The notes beneath the pieces were generated by a model that did no database searches, was not told the origin of the DNA, and worked only from the letters and a program-made list of their open reading frames with translations. From contig NZ_VOEI01000001.1 of NCBI RefSeq assembly GCF_007846095.1, forward strand, positions 1,204,983 through 1,268,982: DNA of 64,000 nucleotides, written 5' to 3'. Every line of letters begins with the position of its first letter. The first letter of the stretch is position 1. Shown piece after piece: positions 24,755-32,463 of this stretch. A program made the position numbers and the translations under genes. This DNA is from Mucilaginibacter achroorhodeus. Lineage in GTDB: Bacteria; Bacteroidota; Bacteroidia; Sphingobacteriales; Sphingobacteriaceae.

Positions 24755-27370
24755 ATGACCACCTCTCTGCGTTTAAAAACGTATGTACAGGTAGCAGCTA
24801 TCGCGGCGGCGGCATTGGCATCATCATGTGCCACAAAAAAGCAGGCCGGTAGCACTGTTACCTTAAAAACTACTACAACCCCAGGCGGTAGCGCTACAGC
24901 AACTGCAACCGTTGGTGCCGGTAAAAAAGAAGGCATCAAAAAATTCAGCGATCTTGTTGGTAAAACTAAAGGCGATACAGGCCTTTTCACCACTTACAAA
25001 GTAGATGGTAAGTATTACTTTGAGATACCTGATAGCCTTTTAAACCGCGAAATGCTGGTGGTAACCCGCTTTGTAAAAACGCCGGTTGGTTTAAAATCAT
25101 TTGGCCAGCAGTATGGTGGCGAAGAAGTTAACGATCAGGTTTGGAAATGGCAGCGCCATGATAAACAGGTATTTGTGCGTGTGCCAAGCTACTCTGTACG
25201 GGCTGATAGCACATCAGACATGTACCAATCTGTAAAAAACTCAAATCTTGATGCTGTTCTGGCTGCCTTTGACATCAAAGCGTACAACAAAGACACTACT
25301 GGTGTTTTGATTGACGTTACCGATTTCTACAACGGAGATATCGCTGCCATCAGCGCTCCGGATGCAATAAAAAAACAGTACAAATTAGCCGGTATAGATA
25401 ACAGCCGTTCTTACATTGATACTGTAAAGAGCTTCCCTATAAATCTTGAGGTTCGTACACTTAAAACCTTCCGTGCAGGCGAATCGCCGACAGATAATAG
25501 CAATGCAGCGTTAACTTTTGAGTTCAATACTTCTATGCTGCTGTTGCCTAAAACGCCGATGAAAGCGCGGTTAAATGATTCACGCATCGGCTACTTTGGG
25601 CAGCGGCAGGTTGACTACGGCACCGATGCTCAAAAAGCTGAGGTTACCGCATATATCCACCGATGGAAACTTGAGCCAAAAGATGAGGCCGCATACGCCC
25701 GTGGCGAATTGGTTGAACCTAAGAAACAGATAGTTTACTACATTGATCCGGCTACGCCGAAGAAATGGGTGCCATATCTAATTGCAGGCATAAATGATTG
25801 GAACAAAGCTTTTGAAGCCGCAGGTTTTAAAAATGCCATAGTTGGTAAAGAAGCTCCAACAGCAAAAGAAGATCCCGAGTTTAGTACAGAAGATGCGCGC
25901 TACAGCGTAGTCCGCTATTTTGCTTCAGACGTGCAAAATGCTTATGGTCCGCACATTTCAGACCCCCGCACGGGCGAGATACTGGAAAGCCACGTAGGAT
26001 GGTACCATAACGTAATGAGCCTGCTACGTAATTGGTTCTTCATCCAAACCGCAGCGGTTAACCCTAACGTACGCATGGCTAAATTTACTGATGCACAAAT
26101 GGGCGAACTGATCCGCTTTGTGTCATCACACGAAATAGGCCACACGCTTGGCTTGCCACATAACTTTGGATCGAGCTATGCTTACCCGGTTGATTCTTTA
26201 CGCTCTAAAACCTTTACTGCTAAGCATGGTACAGCGCCATCTATTATGGACTATGCGCGCTTTAATTATATTGCCCAACCAGGCGATGGCGTAACACACC
26301 TGTATCCGCAAATTGGCGAGTACGACTTGTGGTCTATCAAATGGGGTTACAGCTACTTCCCGGGCAATAAAACGGCCCAGCAGGAAAAGGAAACGCTTGA
26401 TACCTGGACTAAGGCTAAAGCAGGCAACCCGCTTTATTACTATGGCCGCCAGGGTACATCTATCGATCCGCGCCTGCAAAACGAGGACTTGGGCGATAAC
26501 GCTATGAAAGCAAGCAACTATGGTATTGCTAACCTAAAACGCATATTGCCAAACATTGAGAAATGGACCTACCAAAAAGGCGAAGAGTATGATGATGTTG
26601 AGACATTATACAACGAAGTTATTGGCCAGTACAATCGTTACATTGGTCACGTAACTACAAACATAGGCGGCATGAACGAAAACTTTAAAACCTACGATCA
26701 GAAAGGTCCGGTTTATGGGTTCGTCAATAAAAACCTGCAGCACGATGCGGTCATGTTCTTAGACCAGCAGGTATTTACCACACCAACCTGGCTGGTAAAC
26801 CGCGAAGAGCTTGGTAAATTTGATAACGGTGTAACCTTAAATCGCATTAAGGCGGTGCAGGTAAACGCTGTTGCTAATGTGCTTAACCCTTCACGTTTGG
26901 CGCGTATGTATGATAACCAATCAAAGAATGGCTTAAATGCTTACACCGTAAATAACCTGTTTGATGACCTGCGTACAGGTATATTTGGTAAAGTAAAACC
27001 GGATGAGTTTAAACGTAACCTGCAACGCAGCTATGTAGATAACCTTAAAAATCTGCTTAATGATGATGCAAGTCGTAGCTTCCCGGGTGTACCGCCTGCA
27101 CAACTTGCTAACATGGGGATGACACCTATAAATATTGCCTTATCAGATATCAGGCCTATGGTTCGTGTAGAGTTGGCTAAGATAAGCAAGAGCCTGCCTG
27201 CTGGTGGAGATGCTCTTACTGCAGCACATTATGCAGATCTGCGCCTGCGTATCAAGGAGGCACTTAACCCAACGCGCCCTGTGGTAAATATGTCTGCCGG
27301 TATGCCGGGCCGTTTAACAGACGATGCCGCACCTAAGCAGGATAACAACTGCTGGCCACAAACGTGGTAA
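24755..27370 (+). CDS. Zinc-dependent metalloprotease (metzincin-type, DUF5117)
   Basis: An 871-residue lipoprotein candidate (lipobox ASSC near residue 26). The zinc motif HExxHxxGxxH is complete: His459, Glu460, His463 and His469 in HEIGHTLGLPH, with a downstream Met-turn candidate in SIMDYARFNY. The N-terminal region carries the DUF5117/DUF5118 domains that precede this type of catalytic domain in Bacteroidota. It is probably anchored in the envelope and degrades extracytoplasmic proteins. It stands alone, with its own terminator at 27391-27426. Confidence 0.92.
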   Translation: MTTSLRLKTYVQVAAIAAAALASSCATKKQAGSTVTLKTTTTPGGSATATATVGAGKKEGIKKFSDLVGKTKGDTGLFTTYKVDGKYYFEIPDSLLNREMLVVTRFVKTPVGLKSFGQQYGGEEVNDQVWKWQRHDKQVFVRVPSYSVRADSTSDMYQSVKNSNLDAVLAAFDIKAYNKDTTGVLIDVTDFYNGDIAAISAPDAIKKQYKLAGIDNSRSYIDTVKSFPINLEVRTLKTFRAGESPTDNSNAALTFEFNTSMLLLPKTPMKARLNDSRIGYFGQRQVDYGTDAQKAEVTAYIHRWKLEPKDEAAYARGELVEPKKQIVYYIDPATPKKWVPYLIAGINDWNKAFEAAGFKNAIVGKEAPTAKEDPEFSTEDARYSVVRYFASDVQNAYGPHISDPRTGEILESHVGWYHNVMSLLRNWFFIQTAAVNPNVRMAKFTDAQMGELIRFVSSHEIGHTLGLPHNFGSSYAYPVDSLRSKTFTAKHGTAPSIMDYARFNYIAQPGDGVTHLYPQIGEYDLWSIKWGYSYFPGNKTAQQEKETLDTWTKAKAGNPLYYYGRQGTSIDPRLQNEDLGDNAMKASNYGIANLKRILPNIEKWTYQKGEEYDDVETLYNEVIGQYNRYIGHVTTNIGGMNENFKTYDQKGPVYGFVNKNLQHDAVMFLDQQVFTTPTWLVNREELGKFDNGVTLNRIKAVQVNAVANVLNPSRLARMYDNQSKNGLNAYTVNNLFDDLRTGIFGKVKPDEFKRNLQRSYVDNLKNLLNDDASRSFPGVPPAQLANMGMTPINIALSDIRPMVRVELAKISKSLPAGGDALTAAHYADLRLRIKEALNPTRPVVNMSAGMPGRLTDDAAPKQDNNCWPQTW

Positions 27371-27390
27371 ATGCAGACGCTCAAATTAAA

Positions 27391-27426
27391 GAAAGCCGCC
27401 ATGTTTATACTGGCGGCTTTCTTTTT
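27391..27426. terminator. Strong bidirectional terminator
   Basis: GAAAGCCGCCA (27391-27401) pairs with TGGCGGCTTTC (27411-27421), followed by TTTTT. It lies between the metalloprotease gene and the convergent 27433 gene. Confidence 0.88.
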
Positions 27427-27432
27427 ACACAT

Positions 27433-27705
27433 CTATTTTAACTGACTTATATTGTCGAAAAAAGCAGTCTGAAGATCGAGCAGGGTTTTAACATTCATTT
27501 TCTCTCCATACATATCAAAGCACAGAAACCTAGCCTTTGAATGGTCGTTATCTTTTTCCCTTTCAAAAAAATTAAAGGTTTCAAAGAAATAATGATTGGT
27601 TGTCACTTTACTCTTTCCGCTCGTTTGTGATGCATTGAGCCTGAAGCCGATAGCATCCATCCACTTATGCACACGTGCATGCAGCGTTCCTTTCAAATTA
27701 TCCAT
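27433..27705 (-). CDS. Hypothetical protein, 90 residues
   Basis: A soluble protein with mixed charged and aromatic residues (NHYFFETFNFFEREKDND) and no signal peptide or known motif. It is supported only by an uninterrupted ATG-started frame and by terminators on both sides that fit its orientation. A 10-bp hairpin lies about 55 nt upstream (27761-27786). Function unknown. Confidence 0.6.
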   Translation of the reverse strand: MDNLKGTLHARVHKWMDAIGFRLNASQTSGKSKVTTNHYFFETFNFFEREKDNDHSKARFLCFDMYGEKMNVKTLLDLQTAFFDNISQLK

Positions 27706-27760
27706 AGGTTAAATGTTTTTGTCTTTCAACGAAAATCCGTGCCAAAGGTTGTATAATTTG

Positions 27761-27786
27761 ACTAACCTTTTTAAACAAAGGTTAGT
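27761..27786. repeat. Perfect 10-bp inverted repeat upstream of the 27433 gene
   Basis: ACTAACCTTT (27761-27770) and AAAGGTTAGT (27777-27786) flank TTAAAC. It could be a leader hairpin or operator; no T-run follows. Confidence 0.5.
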
Positions 27787-27802
27787 ATCTGCAGTGTAAA
27801 AG

Positions 27803-27832
27803 TTAAGGGTTGCCTATTATGGCAACCCTTAA
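27803..27832 (-). terminator. Terminator after the 27857 gene
   Basis: TTAAGGGTTGCC (27803-27814) and GGCAACCCTTAA (27821-27832) form a 12-bp stem. On minus it is followed by CTTTTAC. Confidence 0.7.
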
Positions 27833-27856
27833 TTCTGTTATATAACTCTTAATAAA

Positions 27857-28390
27857 TTAATGTCCGTGCTTGCGGTCTTTTTCATATCGTTTTACATCTT
27901 TACGATATTCTTTGTAGTCCTTACGGGCATCTTTGCGATCGCGTTGTATCTCTTTGTGATAAGCCTGCCTTTCTTTATTGGCCATCCAATGATCACGGTA
28001 TTTTACATCCCGGCTATCACGAATGATCGACTGTCCGCCACGGCCACGGTAACCCGCGTACTTAGTACGATACACGTTGTCGCTTAACCAGGGCTGGCGT
28101 TCGTTTATTACCACCTTATAGCCATTGTACAAATTGTAATTGCTGTATCTGCTTGGCAAAGATGCTCTGCGTACCCATGAATTATCATCGTAATATACAT
28201 ATTGGTGAGCAGGTACATCATAATAAGCACCAACGTCCGGCAAGTAGTAGTAATCTACATGATCATAGCCAACGGGGCCCCAATCAGGCTGGCTGCCTAT
28301 ATTAATGTTTAAACTAATTTGCGCTTTTGCGTCTTGTTTGTATGCTGCGCAGCTTAAAAATATCGCCGCTGCTAAAATCATCTTTTTCAT
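27857..28390 (-). CDS. Secreted Tyr-rich protein with charged C-terminal tail
   Basis: A 177-residue protein with a signal peptide (cleavage near AKAQ) and a Tyr/Asp-rich middle (VDYYYLPDVGAYYDVPAHQY) typical of a Bacteroidota family of unknown function. It ends in a long Lys/Arg/Asp/His-rich tail (about 130-177) likely to be helical. Probably periplasmic. It forms its own unit, with a terminator downstream. No enzymatic motif is visible. Confidence 0.78.
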   Translation of the reverse strand: MKKMILAAAIFLSCAAYKQDAKAQISLNINIGSQPDWGPVGYDHVDYYYLPDVGAYYDVPAHQYVYYDDNSWVRRASLPSRYSNYNLYNGYKVVINERQPWLSDNVYRTKYAGYRGRGGQSIIRDSRDVKYRDHWMANKERQAYHKEIQRDRKDARKDYKEYRKDVKRYEKDRKHGH

Positions 28391-28524
28391 ATCTGTATAG
28401 ATTTTGTAGATATGACTTAACGCTAAATAAACGGTTTAGTTTGTAGCATCGATGTTACAACACCATTTAACAACAAAAAGGGTAACGTGTTATACGCCAC
28501 CCCTTTATAAAGCACTTTATTCTT

Positions 28525-30258
28525 TTAGTCGTTGTCTTCCTTCTCCTTTTTACCGGCCATTGCCAACACTGGTTTACCTATCACTTTAAAGCTCCCTTCA
28601 CCTTTTAGGATAGATGCCAATTGGGTTTTGCTTTGCATGGTTTTTACAGCTTCTGCCAACTCTTTATCGTATTTAAAGTTGGCTTCGTAACGGCCTTTTT
28701 CATAAGCATAGCGGGATGATATCTCGTTTTCCAGCACCTGCTTTATCTCATCCTTATGCATCTGCAGGTCGCTTTGTTTGTTGCTTGCCATCTTGGCTTT
28801 CAAAGCATCATACTCTGCCTGTATCTGGGTAAACTGTTTTTCTTTTGTAGCTTCAGTTTTAAGATTTTTTAATATCTTTTCAGATACCGGGGTGTAAGTG
28901 TAATTTTTGCCTTGCAGGTATTTGGTGAAATCTGCATAATCAGCATCCGTCAGCCTGAAAGTTTTTGGATCAATTGGCTGCGGGTGAGCGGTGCGATATA
29001 AGGTTGCATAATCAAAAATATATAACTTGCTTATCAGTGTTGAGGTGATGTTAGCAAAGCGCTCCTGCTTTACCGGGATATCCGGATAGATACCGCTTCC
29101 ATCATAAACAGAACGGCCATTACGGGTCTTAAACTCGTGGATGGATGAGTCTGCTACCTTGATCACACTACCATCGTCTTTACGGTGGGCATAATCAAGT
29201 TCCTGCACACATCTGCCAGATGGAATGTAGTACTTTGCAACCGTGATCTTCACCAGGCTATTATAAGGAAGATTAAACGTTTGCTGCACCAGGCCTTTGC
29301 CATAACTGCGCTGACCGATCACAATAGCCCTATCCAAGTCTTGTAACGCTCCTGCCGTGATCTCTGATGCTGAAGCCGAGCGACCATTAACCACCACCAC
29401 GAGAGGTAAATTAGGTTCCATTGGTGTAGCCACGGTATTATAGCTGAAATTTTTCCCTCTTATCTTTCCTTTTTGCGACACTACCAGTACATCTTTTGCT
29501 ACGAAAAGATTAACAATTTTTACAGCTTCCTGTAAGATACCGCCACCATTTGAACGAAGATCGAGAATAATGCCGTTGGGATTGTTCTTTTTAAGCGCTA
29601 CTAATGCTGTGGTTACTTCATCGGCAGAGTTCTCTAAAAACTTATTCAGTTTAATGTAGCCCATATTGCCGTCAACCATGCCGTAATAAACTACGTTTGG
29701 CTGTTTTATCTCATCCCTAACAATGTTTTTAACAACGGGCGCTTCTTCGCCGCGTTTTAGTAAAAGCTTAACAGCAGCTCCTTTTGAACCTTTGAGCAGG
29801 GTGCTTATCTGATCGTTGGTTTTGCCGGCAAGGTCAATGTCATTAATCTTAAGTAACTGATCGCCCTGGCGTATATCTGCTTTTTGCGCAGCAAATCCCT
29901 CAAAGATATCAGAGATAAATACTTTGTTATCCCTCAGGAAAATTCCTGCACCTATGCCGCCGTACTGCGTGCTAACGTAGTGTAATTTGTAATCCTCTAC
30001 TTCAGACTCGGGTACAAACTCGGTGTATGGGTCAAGGCCATCAAGCATAGCATCAACACCGGTTTTTACCAGCTTGGCCGAGTTAATGTCATCTACGTAA
30101 TTAAGATTTACCTCTTTATATACCGATGCAAATACATCAAGGTTCTTTGATATCTGAAAGAGATCGTCCTGAAAGCTCCATAGCCCTATAGCTAAGCCTA
30201 AGGCACCCACACAAAGCGCAGGTTTTTTTAATCGATTTAATGTACGTTCTTCCTTCAT
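28525..30258 (-). CDS. S41 family C-terminal processing peptidase
   Basis: A 577-residue serine protease with an N-terminal membrane anchor or signal segment, a PDZ domain (about 85-165, YGGIGAGIFLRDN), and the S41 catalytic core. The nucleophile Ser lies in NGRSASASEI, and the general-base Lys is in the SYGKGLVQ segment about 25 residues later. The C-terminus carries a long helical extension. Tsp/CtpA-type proteases trim or degrade periplasmic proteins from the C-terminus. The ATG at 30258 is preferred over 30270 because MKEERT precedes the anchor. A CsbD-like gene lies 60 nt upstream. Confidence 0.92.
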   Translation of the reverse strand: MKEERTLNRLKKPALCVGALGLAIGLWSFQDDLFQISKNLDVFASVYKEVNLNYVDDINSAKLVKTGVDAMLDGLDPYTEFVPESEVEDYKLHYVSTQYGGIGAGIFLRDNKVFISDIFEGFAAQKADIRQGDQLLKINDIDLAGKTNDQISTLLKGSKGAAVKLLLKRGEEAPVVKNIVRDEIKQPNVVYYGMVDGNMGYIKLNKFLENSADEVTTALVALKKNNPNGIILDLRSNGGGILQEAVKIVNLFVAKDVLVVSQKGKIRGKNFSYNTVATPMEPNLPLVVVVNGRSASASEITAGALQDLDRAIVIGQRSYGKGLVQQTFNLPYNSLVKITVAKYYIPSGRCVQELDYAHRKDDGSVIKVADSSIHEFKTRNGRSVYDGSGIYPDIPVKQERFANITSTLISKLYIFDYATLYRTAHPQPIDPKTFRLTDADYADFTKYLQGKNYTYTPVSEKILKNLKTEATKEKQFTQIQAEYDALKAKMASNKQSDLQMHKDEIKQVLENEISSRYAYEKGRYEANFKYDKELAEAVKTMQSKTQLASILKGEGSFKVIGKPVLAMAGKKEKEDND

Positions 30259-30318
30259 AGGTAAGCGCATGAACCCTAATATATAAAAAGCCGAACGACT
30301 TTTTACTATAAACTGTTT

Positions 30319-30534
30319 TTACAGCCTGTTAGTATCAATATTTACAAGCGCTTTTTTTAAAGTGAAAACCACGTACTCCCTGTCGCGGTTCACCAGTTCT
30401 GCTATGCGGTTTATCAGGCTGTCTTCCTGGCCTGCGGTATATTGTAGTTCTTCGTCGGTAAGGTGATTGTATTTTCGCTGAAGCTTTATTTTAACGCGCT
30501 TCCAGTCCTTATCGCTTATAGTGATCTCTGCCAT
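30319..30534 (-). CDS. Small CsbD-like protein
   Basis: A 71-residue protein whose pattern (DWKRVKIKLQRKYNHLTDEEL, then a Gly-rich turn and a second helix) resembles the CsbD/YjbJ stress-protein family. The ATG at 30534 is preferred to 30555 because it lies just after a TATTTTTG promoter element. It lies upstream of the S41 protease gene. The family's role is unknown, and the similarity is judged by eye. Confidence 0.6.
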   Translation of the reverse strand: MAEITISDKDWKRVKIKLQRKYNHLTDEELQYTAGQEDSLINRIAELVNRDREYVVFTLKKALVNIDTNRL

Positions 30535-30552
30535 AAAAAGAATTTGTTGAAG

Positions 30553-30560
30553 CAAAAATA
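30553..30560 (-). promoter_or_regulatory. -7 promoter element of the CsbD-like gene
   Basis: TATTTTTG on minus, an exact TAnnTTTG match, ends 18 nt before the ATG at 30534 and lies upstream-overlapping the longer alternative start at 30555. Confidence 0.45.
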
Positions 30561-30713
30561 TAAAAAACGCACCGCTTAACGTTTAAGATGTTGCATCGCG
30601 TTAAACTTTTAACATAAATGCGCATCAAAACGTTTTACCAACAACCAATTATGCTTTACGTACAGGTTAGACTGCCTAAGCAATGGCATAAGCGGTAATT
30701 AAAACTAACAACT

Positions 30714-31301
30714 ATGAAAAAGTACCTTTTAAGTTTTGCTATTATTTTAGCAGCGGCGTTTAGCGCCAAAGCCCAATTCTCGCTGGGCGCAAAAGCAGGC
30801 ATCAATTTTTCAAAGATCAACGCCGATAATGTAAGTGAATCATCAGTAACGGGCTACCAGGTAGGGGCTTTTGCGCGTTTTGGCAGCAAATTGTATTTAC
30901 AGCCCGAGCTTTACCTGGGCAGCAGCGGTGGTAAATTTGATTTTAATAATAACAACGGCACAACTACCGCAAACGGTAAAGTAACTTTCACATCCCTTAA
31001 CTTACCGCTATTGGTAGGTAAAGGCTGGGGCGGAGACAACCTCAATTTTAGAGTGATGGCAGGCCCCGTTTACAGCTATCTGCTTGATAAAAACCAGAGT
31101 TTTAGCGATAACGTGAGTGGTGCGTATAACGATTTTGGTGATTATAAGAAAAGCACATTGGGTTTCCAGGCCGGTGCGGGTATTGATATCGGGCATATTA
31201 CAGCTGATTTTAGATATGAAGGTGGCCTTACCAAGATAAACCAAAACTTTGGCCAGCGCCAAAACCTGTGGGCTTTGAGTGTAGGCTTTAAGTTTTTCTA
31301 A
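30714..31301 (+). CDS. Outer-membrane beta-barrel protein (PorT-like)
   Basis: A 195-residue protein with a signal peptide (cleavage near AKAQ) followed by eight or so amphipathic strands, starting with SLGAKAGINFSKI, the common opening of the OMP_b-brl_2/PorT-like family. The last residue is Phe, as usual for barrel proteins recognised by BamA. It is a small barrel whose ligand or role is unknown. It is a single gene with its own terminator. Confidence 0.87.
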   Translation: MKKYLLSFAIILAAAFSAKAQFSLGAKAGINFSKINADNVSESSVTGYQVGAFARFGSKLYLQPELYLGSSGGKFDFNNNNGTTTANGKVTFTSLNLPLLVGKGWGGDNLNFRVMAGPVYSYLLDKNQSFSDNVSGAYNDFGDYKKSTLGFQAGAGIDIGHITADFRYEGGLTKINQNFGQRQNLWALSVGFKFF

Positions 31302-31327
31302 CGGATCTGTGTCTTATTGTATAATGA

Positions 31328-31367
31328 GCAAAGCCGCGGCATAATACGTCGCGGCTTTGCTGTTTTG
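31328..31367 (+). terminator. Terminator after the outer-membrane barrel gene
   Basis: GCAAAGCCGCG (31328-31338) pairs with CGCGGCTTTGC (31350-31360), followed by TGTTTTG. The 11-bp stem is strong, though the T-run is weak. Confidence 0.75.
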
Positions 31368-31424
31368 TTACTTCAATCATGTCATTAATAACTTAATTGA
31401 ATGCTTTAGAAATCTTCTTATAAA

Positions 31425-31456
31425 AGTAAAGCTCCTGATGGGCAGGAGCTTTTACT
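31425..31456 (-). terminator. Terminator of the tRNA-like transcription unit
   Basis: GCTCCTG (31431-31437) and CAGGAGC (31443-31449) form a stem extended by AGTAAA/TTTTACT. On minus it is followed by TTTACTTTTAT. It lies 32 nt beyond the second tRNA-like gene. Confidence 0.75.
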
Positions 31457-31487
31457 AACCAATTATAAACCTAAATTATGAGAAGAG

Positions 31488-31604
31488 CTGTAGGAGAAGG
31501 GGTCGAACCTTCAAGGAGTGGTTATTCTTATTGCTAAGAGTTTCCCATTATTCTCCGCCACCGGGACAAGGAGGTGTGTCTGCCAAAAATTTCACCATCC
31601 TACA
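31488..31604 (-). tRNA. Class II tRNA-like gene, distal copy, anticodon GUC by position
   Basis: On minus the 7-bp acceptor TGTAGGA (31604-31598) pairs with TCCTACA (31495-31489), then discriminator G (31488). TG precedes a Leu-type D-arm with 3-bp stem GTG/CAC and a GG in the loop. The anticodon arm is CCTCC-TTGTCCC-GGTGG (31574-31558), giving GUC at 34-36, with a T-T mismatch in the stem and C at position 37. The variable region is 45 nt (31557-31513), closed by GGAG/CTCC with an inner TCTTA-GCAA-TAAGA hairpin. The T-arm GAAGG-TTCGACC-CCTTC is perfect. CCA is not encoded. It shares a 45-nt block (D-arm and anticodon arm) exactly with the second copy. It may be a tRNA with a non-standard role rather than a decoding tRNA. 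Confidence 0.65.
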
Positions 31605-31667
31605 GGATTGTATTAATTCAAAAGTTTAAAGTCAAAATTCAAAAACTTTGTACTTTCTTATTAATAG

Positions 31668-31779
31668 CTGTTGGGGAAGGGTTCGAACCTTCAAGGAGTA
31701 GTTAGCCCGCTTCGGGTTTCCTATGCTCTCCGCCACCGGGACAAGGAGGTGTGTCTGCCAAAAATTTCACCACCCAACA
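31668..31779 (-). tRNA. Class II tRNA-like gene, promoter-proximal copy, anticodon GUC by position
   Basis: Same architecture as the copy at 31488-31604. The acceptor TGTTGGG (31779-31773) pairs with CCCAACA (31675-31669), then discriminator G. The D-arm and anticodon arm are identical to the other copy. The variable region is 40 nt (31732-31693) with closing GGAG/CTCC, an inner TAG/CTA (TGG/CCA in the other copy) and a CCCG-AAG-CGGG tip. The T-arm is GAAGG-TTCGAAC-CCTTC. Acceptor and variable-arm differences are compensated on both sides, evidence that the RNA folds. A consensus promoter lies 48 nt upstream. Confidence 0.65.
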
Positions 31780-31826
31780 ATGTTTTTTATTTTAAAGTAC
31801 GGTCGGCAACTGTCAATTGCTTAATA

Positions 31827-31858
31827 CAAAAGTAACGGACATGTCTTTTCCTTGCAAA
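31827..31858 (-). promoter_or_regulatory. Consensus promoter of the tRNA-like unit
   Basis: On minus TTTG (31855-31858) is followed after 20 nt by TACTTTTG (31827-31834), an exact -7 element. Transcription would start near 31822 and run through both tRNA-like genes. In the gap 31302-31931 I see no protein-coding gene. Confidence 0.7.
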
Positions 31859-31931
31859 TATTTCAACAAAATATTTTTATTTTTAGTTTTATTTTAATTA
31901 AACTTGTCTATAAATAAAGATATTTAAAATT

Positions 31932-32408
31932 ATGCCTCACAGGAAACCTCAAAATTTAGAAATTGATAATCTGGATATACAGATTTTATCCATCTTAATG
32001 AAGAATGCTACCACTCCTTATACAGAAATTGCTAAAGAACTGATCGTTTCTGGTGGTACCATCCATGTTCGCATGAAGAAATTAGAGGAGATGGGAGTGA
32101 TAAAGGGAGCAAGTCTTGAGGTTAATCCGCAAAAACTTGGTTATGATGTTACCGCTTTCCTGGGCATATTTCTTGAAAAAGGTTCTCAATACAACGATGC
32201 AGTGGCACAACTGAAGAAGATACCGGAAATTGTTGAATTGCATTACACCACCGGCAGCTGGAGCATATTTGCGAAAATTGTTTGTCATGATACCAACCAC
32301 CTGCGCGAGGTGTTGAATGAGCAGATCCAAAGCGTATCCGGTATACAACGTACCGAAACTTTCATCTCTTTGGAAGAAAGCATTAAGCGCCAGATAAGTT
32401 TAGATTAA
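31932..32408 (+). CDS. Lrp/AsnC family transcriptional regulator
   Basis: A 158-residue regulator. The N-terminal winged helix-turn-helix covers about 10-70 (LDIQILSILMKNATTPYTEIAKEL), and the C-terminal RAM/AsnC ligand-binding domain covers about 75-150 (GYDVTAFLGIFL, HYTTGSWSIFAKIV). Such proteins form dimers or octamers and sense amino acids. It is divergent from the tRNA-like unit and convergent with the DtxR-type gene, so its target cannot be deduced. The AT-rich leader may hold its own operator. Confidence 0.92.
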   Translation: MPHRKPQNLEIDNLDIQILSILMKNATTPYTEIAKELIVSGGTIHVRMKKLEEMGVIKGASLEVNPQKLGYDVTAFLGIFLEKGSQYNDAVAQLKKIPEIVELHYTTGSWSIFAKIVCHDTNHLREVLNEQIQSVSGIQRTETFISLEESIKRQISLD

Positions 32409-32428
32409 GTATACAGGTTTCCTATACA

Positions 32429-32459
32429 AAAAAGCCATGGTCAGTCGCCATGGCTTTTT
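32429..32459. terminator. Bidirectional terminator between Lrp and DtxR-type genes
   Basis: AAAAAGCCATGG (32429-32440) pairs with CCATGGCTTTTT (32448-32459) around TCAGTCG. Confidence 0.88.
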
Positions 32460-32463
32460 CCGT

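Noticed and set aside
31488..31779. Ordinary tRNA-Leu or tRNA-Ser genes
   Set aside because: The anticodon position reads GUC, the variable arms are twice the normal size and position 37 is a pyrimidine, so neither assignment fits.
31488..31779. tmRNA or a selenocysteine tRNA
   Set aside because: There is no tag reading frame or permuted acceptor, and the anticodon is not UCA; two copies in tandem also argue against it.
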